Positions 53,257 to 62,158 are shown, counted from the first letter of the stretch. The stretch is DNA of 64,000 nucleotides from Candidatus Roseilinea sp. (GCA_025998955.1 AP024676.1:62001-126000); one strand, 5' to 3'. Numbers and translations: made by a program. Notes: generated from the letters alone by a model not told the origin.

Positions 53257-54088
53257 CTGGCTCGAAGAGAGTTAATTTGACCGAACTGAGGCGCGAACGC
53301 GCTAGATCCACATACTCTTGCTTGATATCAATGCCGACCGAGTTGCGTGCAAGATTTTGCGCGGCTTCGCACGTGGTGCCTGAACCAACGAAAGGGTCGA
53401 GCACCCAGTCGCCTTCCTCGGTGAAGAGCTTGATGAACCATGCGGGTAGGGCAAGAGGAAAGGAGGCGCTGTGATTCTTATTCCCTGTTTCCGTGGCGAG
53501 ATGAAGCACGTTGGTCGGGTAAGCGAGGTCGCGATCGAGCCAGTTGGCGATATTCTTGCCGAAACCGCTGCCCACGCGCGAGTCGAAGCGAACCACGTCG
53601 TTTTTGCCAAGCGACTTCAGTCGCGTCTCCGCCCAGCCTCCCATAGGGACGCGCACGGCGTCCTGAAACATCTTGAACTTCTTGGTCTTGTTGAATTGGA
53701 GGCAGCGTTCCCAGGCATCGCGGAATCGGTTCGGCCATTTGCCGGGGTAACAGTTCTTCTTGTGCCAGATGTATTCCTCGGTCCAAAGCCAGCCTTGCCG
53801 GCGCAACGCCAGGATGAGTTCCAGCACGTAGGTATGCCGCTCACCGTTCACCACCTTCTCTTTGATGTTTAATATGAACGTGCCGCTGGGTTTCAGCACG
53901 CGCATGAACTGTTCGGCGCGCGGGAGAAACCAGTCCACATACGCGTCGGGATGAATGCCGCCGTATGTCTTCGCCCGGCTGTCCGCATATGGCGGCGAGG
54001 TGATGATGAGATCGAACGAGTCGTCGGCGAATGATTGCAGTACCTCAAGACAGTCGCCGTGAAGCAGTTCGGTCTTGATTTGGCGCAT
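53192..54088 (-). CDS. DNA methyltransferase of the PmeII-like restriction-modification pair
   Basis: A 298-residue beta-class DNA methyltransferase: the catalytic motif TSPPYADSR (SPPY at 31-34) precedes the SAM-binding motif DPFVGSGTTCEAA (about 235). SPPY favours N4-cytosine methylation, though N6-adenine is possible. The target recognition region is about 110-215. It is intact, with its nuclease partner immediately downstream and frameshifted. A surviving methylase without its nuclease could act as an orphan regulator or a protection remnant. The last about 20 residues are Arg-rich and lie in the overlap. Confidence 0.9.
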   Translation of the reverse strand: MRQIKTELLHGDCLEVLQSFADDSFDLIITSPPYADSRAKTYGGIHPDAYVDWFLPRAEQFMRVLKPSGTFILNIKEKVVNGERHTYVLELILALRRQGWLWTEEYIWHKKNCYPGKWPNRFRDAWERCLQFNKTKKFKMFQDAVRVPMGGWAETRLKSLGKNDVVRFDSRVGSGFGKNIANWLDRDLAYPTNVLHLATETGNKNHSASFPLALPAWFIKLFTEEGDWVLDPFVGSGTTCEAAQNLARNSVGIDIKQEYVDLARSRLSSVKLTLFEPGEQYAADNRRAARRLHRSKHS

Positions 54089-54130
54089 AGTTTGGGTGTC
54101 TGCAGCAGAGTATATCGCGAAAGCAACGCC

Positions 54131-54364
54131 TCAAGCGCCCATCAACCGGTAAATGGACGCATAGCCGGCGACGAGCCCGAGTGCCAACATGGCCAGGCCG
54201 AAGAGGCGATACATGCGCAGGGTGAACCGCTCGCCGCGCCGCTCCAGCAGCCGTTTGCCTAGCGGGTCGTATTTCACCAGCTCGTCCAGCGGCCGGCGCA
54301 GCGCCGCGAAGCCGTTGACGAGCAGGAAGAAAGACAGGATTGCTCCGACGATGCCGATGATCAT
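54131..54364 (-). CDS. Small two-helix membrane protein
   Basis: A 77-residue protein, MIIGIVGAILSFFLLVNGF, with helices at about 2-20 and 54-73 and a charged loop between (LDELVKYDPLGKRLLERRGERF). I recognise no family. Upstream extension of the frame to 54544 would read through the palindrome copy and the promoter of the neighbour, so the ATG at 54364 is preferred. Confidence 0.62.
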   Translation of the reverse strand: MIIGIVGAILSFFLLVNGFAALRRPLDELVKYDPLGKRLLERRGERFTLRMYRLFGLAMLALGLVAGYASIYRLMGA

Positions 54365-54450
54365 CCGAATCTCACGCCACCCCAAGTAGACCACGAAACC
54401 CGTCGGTGGGGGACGCACTTTTTCGGAGCTGCAAGACAGCCGCATGACAG

Positions 54451-54480
54451 CCCGCGACGCACTCCAAGCGCGTTGAGCGC
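54451..54480. repeat. Dispersed palindrome family, copy 3 (left arm decayed)
   Basis: The right arm agcgcgttgagcgc (54467-54480) is perfect. The left side cccgcgacgcact (54451-54463) differs from the family consensus at about four positions. It lies between the divergent genes at 54131 and 54514. Confidence 0.65.
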
Positions 54481-54500
54481 CGGGCGCTTGATCGTAGCGA

Positions 54501-54506
54501 TAGAAT
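54501..54506 (+). promoter_or_regulatory. Candidate -10 box (TAGAAT) for the DUF2071 gene
   Basis: TAGAAT lies 7 bases before the in-frame GTG at 54514 and overlaps the upstream ATG at 54505. This favours 54514 as a leaderless start. Confidence 0.4.
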
Positions 54507-54513
54507 GCGCGCG

Positions 54514-55251
54514 GTGTACCGGCCCTATCCTCCGCCCGCTTCATCGCATGTCATGTATCAGACATGGCATGACCTGCTGTTCATGCATTGGCGTGTGCCG
54601 GTCGAAGCGCTGCGCCGGCACATCCCACCGGTGTTGCCGATTGACACGTTCGACGGTGCAGCCTGGATCGGCATCGTGCCCTTTCGTATGAGCGGTGTGC
54701 GGCTGCGCTTCCTGCCCGGGCTGCCGTGGTTGTCGGCCTTCCCGGAACTCAACGTGCGCACCTACGTGACGCTGGATGGCCGCCCCGGCGTGTGGTTCTT
54801 CTCCCTCGACGCCGGCAATCCGGTCGCAGTGTGGATCGCACGGGCGTGGTTCAAGCTGCCCTACTTTAACGCCGACATGCGGGTGATGCCGCGTGGCCAG
54901 GGATGCATTCACTACACCAGCCGGCGCACCCATCGCGGCGCGCCGCCGGCCGAATTCGCCGCCGACTACCGCCCGATCGGCGACGCCTTCGATGCACCGC
55001 CCGGCTCGCTCGAATACTTCCTTACGGCGCGCTACTGCCTCTACACGGCCGACCGCCACGGGCGCATCCTCCGCGCCGAGATAGATCATCCGCCCTGGCC
55101 GTTGCAGCCGGCAGAGGCAGAGGTAAGGTGCAATTCCATGACCGGCTGGATCGGCGTGCGGCTGCCGGACGACTGGCCGCTGCTGCATTTCTCCCGACGC
55201 ATAGACATGGTCGCCTGGACGCTGCAGCCGGTAAACTCACCGGCGCGATGA
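54514..55251 (+). CDS. yqjF: DUF2071 (YqjF-like) family protein
   Basis: About 245 residues. The DUF2071 signatures are MYQTWHDLLFMHWRVP, LPIDTFDGAAWIGIVPFRM, PELNVRTYVTLDGRPGVWFFSLDA and the C-terminal FLTARYCLYT. The family, including Bacillus YqjF, has an acetoacetate decarboxylase-like barrel and no established function. Start may be GTG 54514 or ATG 54505. It runs with hemW, 13 bases downstream. Confidence 0.87.
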   Translation: MYRPYPPPASSHVMYQTWHDLLFMHWRVPVEALRRHIPPVLPIDTFDGAAWIGIVPFRMSGVRLRFLPGLPWLSAFPELNVRTYVTLDGRPGVWFFSLDAGNPVAVWIARAWFKLPYFNADMRVMPRGQGCIHYTSRRTHRGAPPAEFAADYRPIGDAFDAPPGSLEYFLTARYCLYTADRHGRILRAEIDHPPWPLQPAEAEVRCNSMTGWIGVRLPDDWPLLHFSRRIDMVAWTLQPVNSPAR

Positions 55252-55264
55252 CGTGTGACCTACG

Positions 55265-56413
55265 ATGAACACCGGCATCTACCTACATATCCCGTTCTGC
55301 CGCGCGCGGTGCAGCTACTGCGATTTCAATACCTACGTCGGCCTGGACGCGCTGTTCGAGCCGTACGTTCGCGCGCTGCGGCAGGAGATCCTGGCACAAG
55401 GCGCAGGCCGGGCGGAGTGCGGGCCGATGCGCCCGCCGGCGCACACGATCTTCTTCGGCGGCGGCACGCCTTCGCTGTTACGGCCCGATCAGCTCGGCGA
55501 CTTGATCCTCGCCTGCCGGGAGACATTCGACTTGCCCGCGCGCTGCGAGATCACGGTAGAGTGCAACCCCGGCACGGTGAGCGTGGACTACTTGCGCGCG
55601 TTGCGCGCCGAAGGCGTCAATCGCCTGAGCTTCGGGGCACAGAGCGCGAACCCCGACGAACTACGGCTGCTCGGCCGTGAGCACGGCTGGGACGAAGTGC
55701 GCAGCGCGATCGAGGCCGCGCGCGCGGCCGGCTTCGATAACGTCAACCTCGACTTGATCTTCGGCCTGCCTTACCAGTCGCTCCGGTCATGGCAGCGGAC
55801 GGTAGACGCAGCGCTCGACCTTGACCCCGATCACATCTCGCTGTATGCGCTGACCATCGAGGCCGGCACGCCGATGCACGATTGGACACGCCGTGGCGAG
55901 GTGCCTTTGCCCGATCCGGACCTGGCCGCCGACATGTATGAGCTTGCCGAGCGCGCGCTGGGCGAGGCAGGATTCGAGCACTACGAGATTTCGAACTGGT
56001 GCAAGCCCAGCCGCGCGTGCGCGCACAACCTGATTTACTGGCGCAACGAGCCGTATTACGGCCTGGGCGCCGGCGCGCATGGCTCGACGATCAGGCGACG
56101 CTACTGGAAGGTCAAGCGGCCGGCCGACTACATCGCGCGCGTTGAGCACGGCGTATTGGTTGAGCTGGGCTGTGAAGACATTGACGAGGCAACATCACGC
56201 GGCGAGACGATGATGCTGGGGCTGCGATTGTTACGCGAGGGCGTGGAGCAAGCGCGCTTTGCCGAGCGCTACGGTGCACCGGTCACCCACTTCTACGCCC
56301 GCGCGCTCGAGCAGGGTGTTGCACAGGGGTTGCTGGAGGTTACGGACGAACGCATCCGGCTGACCGAACGCGGACGGTTCATCAGCAATCAGGCCATGCG
56401 CCTGTTCCTGTAG
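55265..56413 (+). CDS. hemW: Radical SAM heme chaperone HemW
   Basis: A 382-residue radical SAM protein. The 4Fe-4S ligands are Cys12, Cys16 and Cys19 in IPFCRARCSYCDFNTY; the glycine motif is IFFGGGTPSLL. It has the HemW C-terminal domain (WRNEPYYGLGAGAHGS) and lacks the extra HemN N-terminal region, so it should insert heme into partners, not oxidise coproporphyrinogen. Such annotation is often given as HemN. The gene ends inside copy 4 of the palindrome family. Confidence 0.92.
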   Translation: MNTGIYLHIPFCRARCSYCDFNTYVGLDALFEPYVRALRQEILAQGAGRAECGPMRPPAHTIFFGGGTPSLLRPDQLGDLILACRETFDLPARCEITVECNPGTVSVDYLRALRAEGVNRLSFGAQSANPDELRLLGREHGWDEVRSAIEAARAAGFDNVNLDLIFGLPYQSLRSWQRTVDAALDLDPDHISLYALTIEAGTPMHDWTRRGEVPLPDPDLAADMYELAERALGEAGFEHYEISNWCKPSRACAHNLIYWRNEPYYGLGAGAHGSTIRRRYWKVKRPADYIARVEHGVLVELGCEDIDEATSRGETMMLGLRLLREGVEQARFAERYGAPVTHFYARALEQGVAQGLLEVTDERIRLTERGRFISNQAMRLFL

Positions 56414-56440
56414 CGCTCGACGCGCTCCGAGCCCGCAGAC
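56413..56440. repeat. Dispersed palindrome family, copy 4 (right arm decayed)
   Basis: The left arm gcgctcgacgcgct (56413-56426) and ccg loop are kept. The right arm has degenerated to agcccgcagac. It begins at the last base of the hemW stop codon. Confidence 0.65.
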
Positions 56441-56450
56441 AAAGACACCC

Positions 56451-56882
56451 TCAGCGATGCGGCAACGCCGGTGCATAACCGCCCTCCTCCGTAGCTGAAG
56501 GCGACGCGTCGCGCTCGGCCTGCCCGGCGACGTAGTGCTCCCAGTTCTGCCACACTCGCACGGCGACGCGCCGCTTGCCCCATTCCCTGGCGATGCGCAA
56601 GTCCTCCTTGAGATCGCCGGTGCGAATCACCAGGTCGAGCGTGTAGTTGCCGATCTTGCCGCCGCGATCGCGACATTCGTATGTCTGCGGCATGCCGAAC
56701 GGCCGCATATCCACCAGGAGTTCGAAGACTGTGCCGAACGGATAGCGCGGACCACAGGAACAATAGCCGATGCGTGCCTCGGTGCCATCCGCCATGATCA
56801 AGTCGCCGTTGATGCCGCCGGCTTCCGGCGCGTAGAAGAAAACGGTCATAGTGATCGTCAACGCGGCTACGATGTCCAACAA
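56451..56882 (-). CDS. Secreted 3D-domain protein
   Basis: About 143 residues from a TTG start (a second TTG follows directly; gaggagg lies just upstream). A short hydrophobic N-terminus (MLDIVAALTITMTVFFYA) acts as signal. The domain has IGYCSCGPRYPFGTVFELLV, YECRDRGGKIGNYTLDLVI and AREWGKRRVAVRVWQNW, the double-psi beta-barrel 3D pattern with the aspartates of RDRGG and LDL, related to MltA and Rpf-type wall enzymes. It is likely a wall-associated protein. The tail is polar. Confidence 0.75.
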   Translation of the reverse strand: MLDIVAALTITMTVFFYAPEAGGINGDLIMADGTEARIGYCSCGPRYPFGTVFELLVDMRPFGMPQTYECRDRGGKIGNYTLDLVIRTGDLKEDLRIAREWGKRRVAVRVWQNWEHYVAGQAERDASPSATEEGGYAPALPHR

Positions 56883-56968
56883 TGGCCTCCTCTGTTGCGA
56901 GTGCGATGTTCCGACCGAATCGGTCTGAACTATATCCTTTTTTGAGCGCTGAGCGAAAATGGCGCGTC

Positions 56969-58354
56969 ATGGAAGAACGATCCGTGATCGAACGCCTCGA
57001 CGCCTGGCTCGACGCGAACGCTGACGAACTGATCAACACGATAGTCGCACTCGTGCGCATCCCCAGCGTCGTCGGCCAAGAGGCCGAGGCACAGGCCTTC
57101 ATGCAAGATCGGTATCTCGCTGCCGGGCTGGACGTGGACGTGTTCGAGGCCGACCGCGAGGCGTTGCGCCGGCATCCGGCGTTCGTGGACTCCGGCATCC
57201 CGTTTGCGGGCCGGCCCAACGTGGTAGGGGTGTGGGCCGGTGTAGGCGGCGGGCGCTCGCTCATCCTCAACGGCCACACCGACGTGGTCTCGCCCGAACC
57301 GCTGAGCGCCTGGCAGGTGAATCCATTTGCCGGGCAGATCGTCCTGCCCGGTGCGCCTGCGCTTGCTTCGGACGAACCGCCGGTCACAGGCCGATACGGG
57401 CGTTTGTACGGTCGCGGCGCGCAGGACATGAAGAGTGGTCTGATCGCCAACCTATTCGCCCTGCGCGCCCTGAAGGAGAGCGGCGTCCGGTTGCAAGGCG
57501 ATCTGATCCTGCAGAGCGTGATCGAGGAAGAGGCTGGCGGCGGAGGTGGGACGCTGGCGTGTTTCGCGCGTGGCTATCGGGCCGACGGCTTTATCGCGAC
57601 CGAGCCGCACTGGCGCGACATCGCCATCGCGCATCCCGGCATCCTCTACTTCCGCGTCGTGGTGGAGGGCCGCAGCGCCCACGCCGGCCGGGCACACCAC
57701 GGCGTGAACGCTGCCGTCGAGATGGCGCCGATCGTGACCATGCTGGGCGAGTGGGATCGCGAGCGCGCGGCGCGCCTGCACTACGAGTCGTTCGAGCGAC
57801 TCGACCCGGCGGCGAAGCGTTCGTGCCACCTGAACGTTGGCGTGGTGCGTGCCGGCGATTGGCCTTCGACCGTGCCGGGGCGCGCCGAGATCGAGGTGCG
57901 CATGTCGTTCATTCCCGGCGAGACCGAAGCGAGCGTCAAGCGCGAGATCGCCGAACGCATCAACGCAGTGGCCCAGCGCAGTGCCTGGTTGCGCGACCAT
58001 CCGCCGCGCATCGAGTTCTTCGGCTGGCACACCGACCCCTGGCTCCAGGATGAGCAGCACCCGTTCGTGCAGGCGTTCGCCCAATGCGTGCGCGATGTGC
58101 GCAGCCTGCCCGGACCGTATGCTCATGAGCCGCTGCCGATCCTCGCCGGCAGCACTGCCGGCCTGGACACGCGCTTTGCCGGATTGTTCGGTGCGTCGGC
58201 GCTGGCCTGGGGGCCGGACGGCGCGCGCCTGCACGGCGCGAACGAGTATGTCGAACTCGACTCGGTCATCGAAGTCGCCCGCACACTGGCCGTCTTCGCT
58301 ATGCGATGGTGCGGGATGGCGTCGTCATTCACTCAGGCCGACGATGACCTTTGA
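56969..58354 (+). CDS. M20 family peptidase/deacylase (ArgE/DapE/ACY1 type)
   Basis: About 461 residues from ATG 56969. Metal ligands are visible in LNGHTDVVSPE (His103, Asp105), GRGAQDMKSG (the bridging Asp) and IEEEAGGGG (catalytic Glu followed by Glu). A dimerisation domain follows, then the final His-containing segment. It hydrolyses an N-acyl or peptide bond of an amino acid derivative, and the exact substrate (ornithine, succinyl-diaminopimelate or other) cannot be told. The last 11 bases overlap the next gene. Confidence 0.88.
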   Translation: MEERSVIERLDAWLDANADELINTIVALVRIPSVVGQEAEAQAFMQDRYLAAGLDVDVFEADREALRRHPAFVDSGIPFAGRPNVVGVWAGVGGGRSLILNGHTDVVSPEPLSAWQVNPFAGQIVLPGAPALASDEPPVTGRYGRLYGRGAQDMKSGLIANLFALRALKESGVRLQGDLILQSVIEEEAGGGGGTLACFARGYRADGFIATEPHWRDIAIAHPGILYFRVVVEGRSAHAGRAHHGVNAAVEMAPIVTMLGEWDRERAARLHYESFERLDPAAKRSCHLNVGVVRAGDWPSTVPGRAEIEVRMSFIPGETEASVKREIAERINAVAQRSAWLRDHPPRIEFFGWHTDPWLQDEQHPFVQAFAQCVRDVRSLPGPYAHEPLPILAGSTAGLDTRFAGLFGASALAWGPDGARLHGANEYVELDSVIEVARTLAVFAMRWCGMASSFTQADDDL

Positions 58355-58862
58355 AACCATCCTGCGCGATCACCTGCGGCGCTATCCGCTGATGCAGGCG
58401 GAGGACGTTTACAAGCTGTTGCATCAGGCGTGCCTGGGCAGTGAACATGCGGTGCAAGACCTGGACGGGGTGCGGCGCTGGATGCTACGCGAGCTGGCCG
58501 AGATGGGCGACGGGCCGGACGATCCGCTGGTGGATCCCATCGCCCCGGATGGGCGCATTGTCCGCGTGCATCTGCGGCCATACGTTGCTGCCGGCTATGA
58601 TCCGGCGCAGTTGCTGGATGCGTTCGTGCACACGGCAAACGGCTACCGCGGTTCGCACGAGGATCTGCAGCGCGTATTGGACGCCGTGATCGCGCTGGCC
58701 GAAGCCGGATCGCTGCCGCTCGACGCGCGCCGTTTAATCGAACTGAGCCGGTCGCTGGCGGCGCAGGGTTTCCCGGCCATCCACCACTCCGATGCCTATG
58801 AGCGCGCCTACCGCCCGGCCTATCGCGTCGTCGCGCGGGCGTATTTGTCGGTGCTATCGTAA
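58344..58862 (+). CDS. Conserved protein of unknown function
   Basis: A 172-residue soluble helical protein (MTFETILRDHLRRYPLMQAEDVYKLLHQACLGSEHAV). The N-terminal GSEHAV and the later IHHSDAYERAYRPAYRVV are the most conserved-looking parts and contain histidines and acids that could bind metal. It overlaps the M20 peptidase gene by 11 bases and is thus probably coupled to it. Its end overlaps the convergent LysR gene by 43 bases. I recognise no family with certainty. Confidence 0.78.
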   Translation: MTFETILRDHLRRYPLMQAEDVYKLLHQACLGSEHAVQDLDGVRRWMLRELAEMGDGPDDPLVDPIAPDGRIVRVHLRPYVAAGYDPAQLLDAFVHTANGYRGSHEDLQRVLDAVIALAEAGSLPLDARRLIELSRSLAAQGFPAIHHSDAYERAYRPAYRVVARAYLSVLS

Positions 58863-59773
58863 GGTAGACGTGCGTGCGCTTCGTGCGCGCAGGCATCGGC
58901 GAAGGCTAGAAACGCGCGGGCGATGGGCGAGAGCGGCGCCGACCCGTCCCACACCGCGCGCAGCGCGCGGGTGAGCGGGACGTCGGTTCGCAGCGCGCGT
59001 AACGCGCCGGCCTGCAATTCGGCGCGCACCGCATAGGCCGGCAGCACGCCGATCGTTGCGCCGCCGATTACCGAGCGCTTGATCGCCTCTGGGTTGTCGA
59101 ATTCGGCAGCGATGCGCGGGCGTGCGCCGTGCGCCTCCAGAATCTGATCCAGCCACAGGCGCGACTGGCTGCCGGGCTGGCGCATGACGAACGCCTGACC
59201 GTCGAGTTCCTGTAGCCTCACCGCCGCGCGCGACCAGAACGGATGCTTGGGCCCAACGACGACCAGCTGCGGCACATCGCACAGCACCTCAGCATCCAGC
59301 CGCGCTGCATCGGCCGCCTCCAAGTCGCCCTCGATGAACCCGAGATCCAACAGCCGGGCAACCAGTTGCGCGGCGATGCCGGACGTGGTCGCCGTCTGCG
59401 CCGTCACCACCAGTTGCGGATAGCGCGCCTGAAAGTCGCGAATCCAATCCGGCAGTAAATAGGTGCTGACGCCGGGCGTGGCGCCGATGTTGAGCTGGCC
59501 GCTGGCCAGATTCGCCACGTTGAGCACAGCGCTCTCTGCCTCGGCCGCCAGCGCAAAGATGCGTTGTGCGTAGTCCAGCAGCGTGCGCCCCTCGGCGGTG
59601 AGCGCAACGCCGCGCCGCCCGCGCCGGAACAGTTGCACGCCCAGCGCCGCTTCCAACTCTTTCATGTGTTGGCTGACGGCCGGCTGCGTCATGAGGAGGC
59701 GCTCGGCGGCCTTGCTGAAGCTGCCGGCCTGCGCCACTTGCGCGAAGACCTGGAGTTTGTGGAGGTCGAACAT
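58820..59773 (-). CDS. LysR family transcriptional regulator
   Basis: A 317-residue regulator. The winged HTH is FAQVAQAGSFSKAAERLLMTQPAVSQHMKELE (about 8-40), followed by the linker helix and a two-lobed effector domain (GATPGVSTYLLPDWIRDF, about 97). It is divergent from the rhodanese gene with 118 bases between, containing the palindrome at 59818, so it probably controls the sulfur-transfer genes. It is a close paralogue of the regulator at 62898 (same GATPG-STYLLPDW). Effector unknown. Confidence 0.9.
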   Translation of the reverse strand: MFDLHKLQVFAQVAQAGSFSKAAERLLMTQPAVSQHMKELEAALGVQLFRRGRRGVALTAEGRTLLDYAQRIFALAAEAESAVLNVANLASGQLNIGATPGVSTYLLPDWIRDFQARYPQLVVTAQTATTSGIAAQLVARLLDLGFIEGDLEAADAARLDAEVLCDVPQLVVVGPKHPFWSRAAVRLQELDGQAFVMRQPGSQSRLWLDQILEAHGARPRIAAEFDNPEAIKRSVIGGATIGVLPAYAVRAELQAGALRALRTDVPLTRALRAVWDGSAPLSPIARAFLAFADACAHEAHARLPYDSTDKYARATTR

Positions 59774-59817
59774 CGCTGCGTCCTGTAATTACCGGCCAGC
59801 TTACAACGGTTGCTGTA

Positions 59818-59832
59818 ATAAGTTCCGCTTAT
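59818..59832. promoter_or_regulatory. Candidate LysR operator
   Basis: ataag (59818-59822) and cttat (59828-59832) are a perfect inverted repeat around ttccg; the 15-base site contains the T-N11-A pattern of LysR regulators. It lies between the divergent LysR and rhodanese genes, about 45 bases before the LysR start. Confidence 0.5.
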
Positions 59833-59891
59833 GGCTGATTATAGGCAGTTCGCTCTCACACTTTTGACCAGAACGGCGTAGTCTATGCACC

Positions 59892-60239
59892 ATGCTAAAC
59901 CTGCTGAAGTCGCTGATGGGCAGGAGCGCCGGAACGGTCATCAGCCCGACACAATACAAGACCGAATTCGCCGACGCACGCAAGCCGCACGTGCTCATTG
60001 ACGTCCGTACCCCGGAGGAGTTCAAGAGCGGACACATCCCCGGCGCAATCAACATTGATGTGCAGGTGCTGGCCCAGCGCCTGCAGGATATCCCGCGCGA
60101 CAAAGCCGTCGTGCTGTATTGCCGAAGCGGCAACCGCAGTGGCTACGCGGCGCACATTTTGCAGCGCGCCGGCTATGCCGAGGTGTATGACCTAGGCGGC
60201 ATCGGCGACTGGCGCGCCGCCGGTTATCCCATCCGATAG
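59892..60239 (+). CDS. Single-domain rhodanese
   Basis: A 115-residue sulfurtransferase with the active-site loop YCRSGNRSGYA (Cys77), HVLIDVRTPEEFKSGHIPGA and GGIGDWRAAGYP. It likely accepts sulfane sulfur as a persulfide on Cys77. It is the first gene of a four-gene run (rhodanese, dioxygenase fusion, lipoprotein rhodanese, FmdB) on the plus strand. Only 9 bases separate it from the next gene, which carries the aggagga site. Confidence 0.92.
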   Translation: MLNLLKSLMGRSAGTVISPTQYKTEFADARKPHVLIDVRTPEEFKSGHIPGAINIDVQVLAQRLQDIPRDKAVVLYCRSGNRSGYAAHILQRAGYAEVYDLGGIGDWRAAGYPIR

Positions 60240-60248
60240 GAGGAAGCG

Positions 60249-61655
60249 ATGTTGCTCAGATATTTTTACGACGAAGCGCTCGCGCAGGCATCTTACCTCG
60301 TGGGCTGCGCCAAGACGGGTGAGGCGCTGGTGATTGACCCGGCGCGCGACGTCGAGCCGTATCTTGCCGCTGCCGAACGCGCCGGCCTGCGCATCACCCA
60401 AGTGACCGAGACGCACATCCACGCCGACTTCGTGAGCGGCCTGCGCGAGCTGGCCGCCCGCACCGGCGCGACGATGTACGTGAGCGACATGGGCGATGCG
60501 GCGTGGAAATACGCCTTCGCCGATGAGCCGAACGTCATCCCGGTGCGCGATGGCGACCGGTGGATGGTCGGCAATGTGCGCGTGGAGGTGATCCACACGC
60601 CTGGGCATACGCCGGAACACATCGCCTTCATGATCACCGACACCGCCGCCGCGGATGAGCCGATCGGCGTTTTCACCGGCGACTTCCTGTTCGTGGGCGA
60701 CGTGGGCCGCCCGGACCTGCTCGAAGCTGCCGCCGGCATGGCCGGCACCAAAGAATCCGGCGCGCGCCAGCAATTCCGAAGCGTGCAGCGCTTCAAGGCA
60801 TTGCCGGATTACTTGCAGATCTGGCCCGGTCACGGTGCAGGCAGCGCCTGCGGTAAGGCGCTAGGCGCGATCCCGTCCACGACGTTGGGCTATGAGAAAC
60901 GCTTCAACCCGGCGTTCCGCTTCACGGACGAGGATGAATTCGTGTGCTGGCTGTTGGACGGCCAGCCGGAGCCGCCGAAGTATTTCGCACAGATGAAGCG
61001 CGTCAACAAGGCCGGGCCGACCCTGCTGTCCGAATTGCGCCGCCCTAGGCGCCTGAGCCTAATGCGCCTGGACAAGCTTTTGTCGGCCGGGGCGCAAGTG
61101 TTCGACTTTCGCGACCAGCAAGCATTCGTACACGCGCATTTGCCGAGCACGATCAGCGTGCCGGCATCGAGCCCTGCATTTCTGAACTATGTCGGCTGGT
61201 TGGTGAACTACGACGAACCGAGCTACGTGATTGTCCCGACGGTCGGCCGGCTCGGTCCGATCCTCAAAGCGCTGCGTGCGATCGGCGTGGATGACATTGC
61301 CGGCTACGCGACCACCGAGCAAGTCGTGGGCATCACCGAGTCGCTGCCGCTGGTCACTGCTCAGCAACTCGCCGAGCGCTTGCCCAAGAATGGCCTGCTG
61401 GTGCTGGATGTGCGCAACAAGGCCGAGTATGACGCGCTGCACATTCGAGGCGTGAAGCACATCCCGCTCGGGTATTTGCCCGATCGCCTGGATGAAGTGC
61501 CGCGCGACCGCGATGTGGTGGTGCACTGCGCCACCGGCTATCGCTCGCATATCGCAACCAGCCTGCTGCGGCGCAAAGGGTTCGACAATGTAGCCAGCAT
61601 GCCGGACGGTGTGGAGACCTGGGCGCGGCTGCTGCCCACCGAGCGCGGTTGTTGA
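60249..61655 (+). CDS. Persulfide dioxygenase (ETHE1-like) fused to two rhodanese domains
   Basis: A 468-residue protein. The metallo-beta-lactamase domain (1-250) has THIHADFVSG (His56, His58, Asp60), HTPGHTPEH (His116, His120) and TGDFLFVGDVG (Asp). This matches the mononuclear iron site of persulfide dioxygenases, which oxidise glutathione or other persulfides to sulfite. The first rhodanese-like domain (about 275-345) has no active cysteine. The second (about 375-465) has VVHCATGYRS, with catalytic Cys. The gene probably processes persulfide made by the neighbouring rhodaneses. Confidence 0.9.
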   Translation: MLLRYFYDEALAQASYLVGCAKTGEALVIDPARDVEPYLAAAERAGLRITQVTETHIHADFVSGLRELAARTGATMYVSDMGDAAWKYAFADEPNVIPVRDGDRWMVGNVRVEVIHTPGHTPEHIAFMITDTAAADEPIGVFTGDFLFVGDVGRPDLLEAAAGMAGTKESGARQQFRSVQRFKALPDYLQIWPGHGAGSACGKALGAIPSTTLGYEKRFNPAFRFTDEDEFVCWLLDGQPEPPKYFAQMKRVNKAGPTLLSELRRPRRLSLMRLDKLLSAGAQVFDFRDQQAFVHAHLPSTISVPASSPAFLNYVGWLVNYDEPSYVIVPTVGRLGPILKALRAIGVDDIAGYATTEQVVGITESLPLVTAQQLAERLPKNGLLVLDVRNKAEYDALHIRGVKHIPLGYLPDRLDEVPRDRDVVVHCATGYRSHIATSLLRRKGFDNVASMPDGVETWARLLPTERGC

Positions 61656-61711
61656 ACCAGGTGCCGACTCTCGGCGATCGAGTGATGAGAGCAATCGCTT
61701 GGGGTTGAAGC

Positions 61712-62158
61712 ATGCGTCAGAGAAACATTGCTGCGCTGGGTTTGGCACTCGTGCTATTAGCCGGTTGTGCCAGCACATCGGCGCTTGGGGTGCGCGCGGC
61801 GAATTCACCGCCGGCCGCTCAGCAGCAAGTAGGGGCAAGTCTTACAGCACTGCCGCCCAACATCGGCGTGAGCGAAGCGGCAGCGCTCCGTGATGCCGGC
61901 GCGTTCATGCTGGACGTGCGCGAGCCGTTCGAGTGGGATGAGTATCACATGCCCGGCGCGACGCTCATCCCGCTGGGGACGCTGCCGAGTCGGCTGAACG
62001 AGGTGCCGCGGGACAGGCCAATCGTCGTGGTGTGCCGGTCGGGTAATCGCAGCCAGGTTGGGCGCGACATCTTGCTGCGGGCCGGCTTTAACGCCGTGAC
62101 CAGCATGGACGGTGGCATGCGCGCCTGGCGCAACGCCGGCCTGCCCGTGACTCAGTAA
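61712..62158 (+). CDS. Lipoprotein rhodanese
   Basis: A 148-residue protein with lipobox VLLAGC (Cys19), a short linker and a rhodanese domain (MLDVREPFEWDEYHMPGATL; active loop VVCRSGNRSQVG). It should work on the outer face of the membrane, receiving or donating sulfane sulfur there. It ends GGMRAWRNAGLPVTQ. It follows the dioxygenase fusion by 56 bases on the same strand. Confidence 0.9.
   Translation: MRQRNIAALGLALVLLAGCASTSALGVRAANSPPAAQQQVGASLTALPPNIGVSEAAALRDAGAFMLDVREPFEWDEYHMPGATLIPLGTLPSRLNEVPRDRPIVVVCRSGNRSQVGRDILLRAGFNAVTSMDGGMRAWRNAGLPVTQ

Noticed and set aside
55265-56413. Oxygen-independent coproporphyrinogen oxidase HemN
   Set aside because: The protein starts directly with the CxxxCxxC region and lacks the N-terminal HemN extension, which fits HemW.
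58820-58862. Misassigned ends because two convergent genes overlap by 43 bases
   Set aside because: Both C-termini are of ordinary length and composition; convergent overlaps of this size are acceptable and no earlier stop exists.
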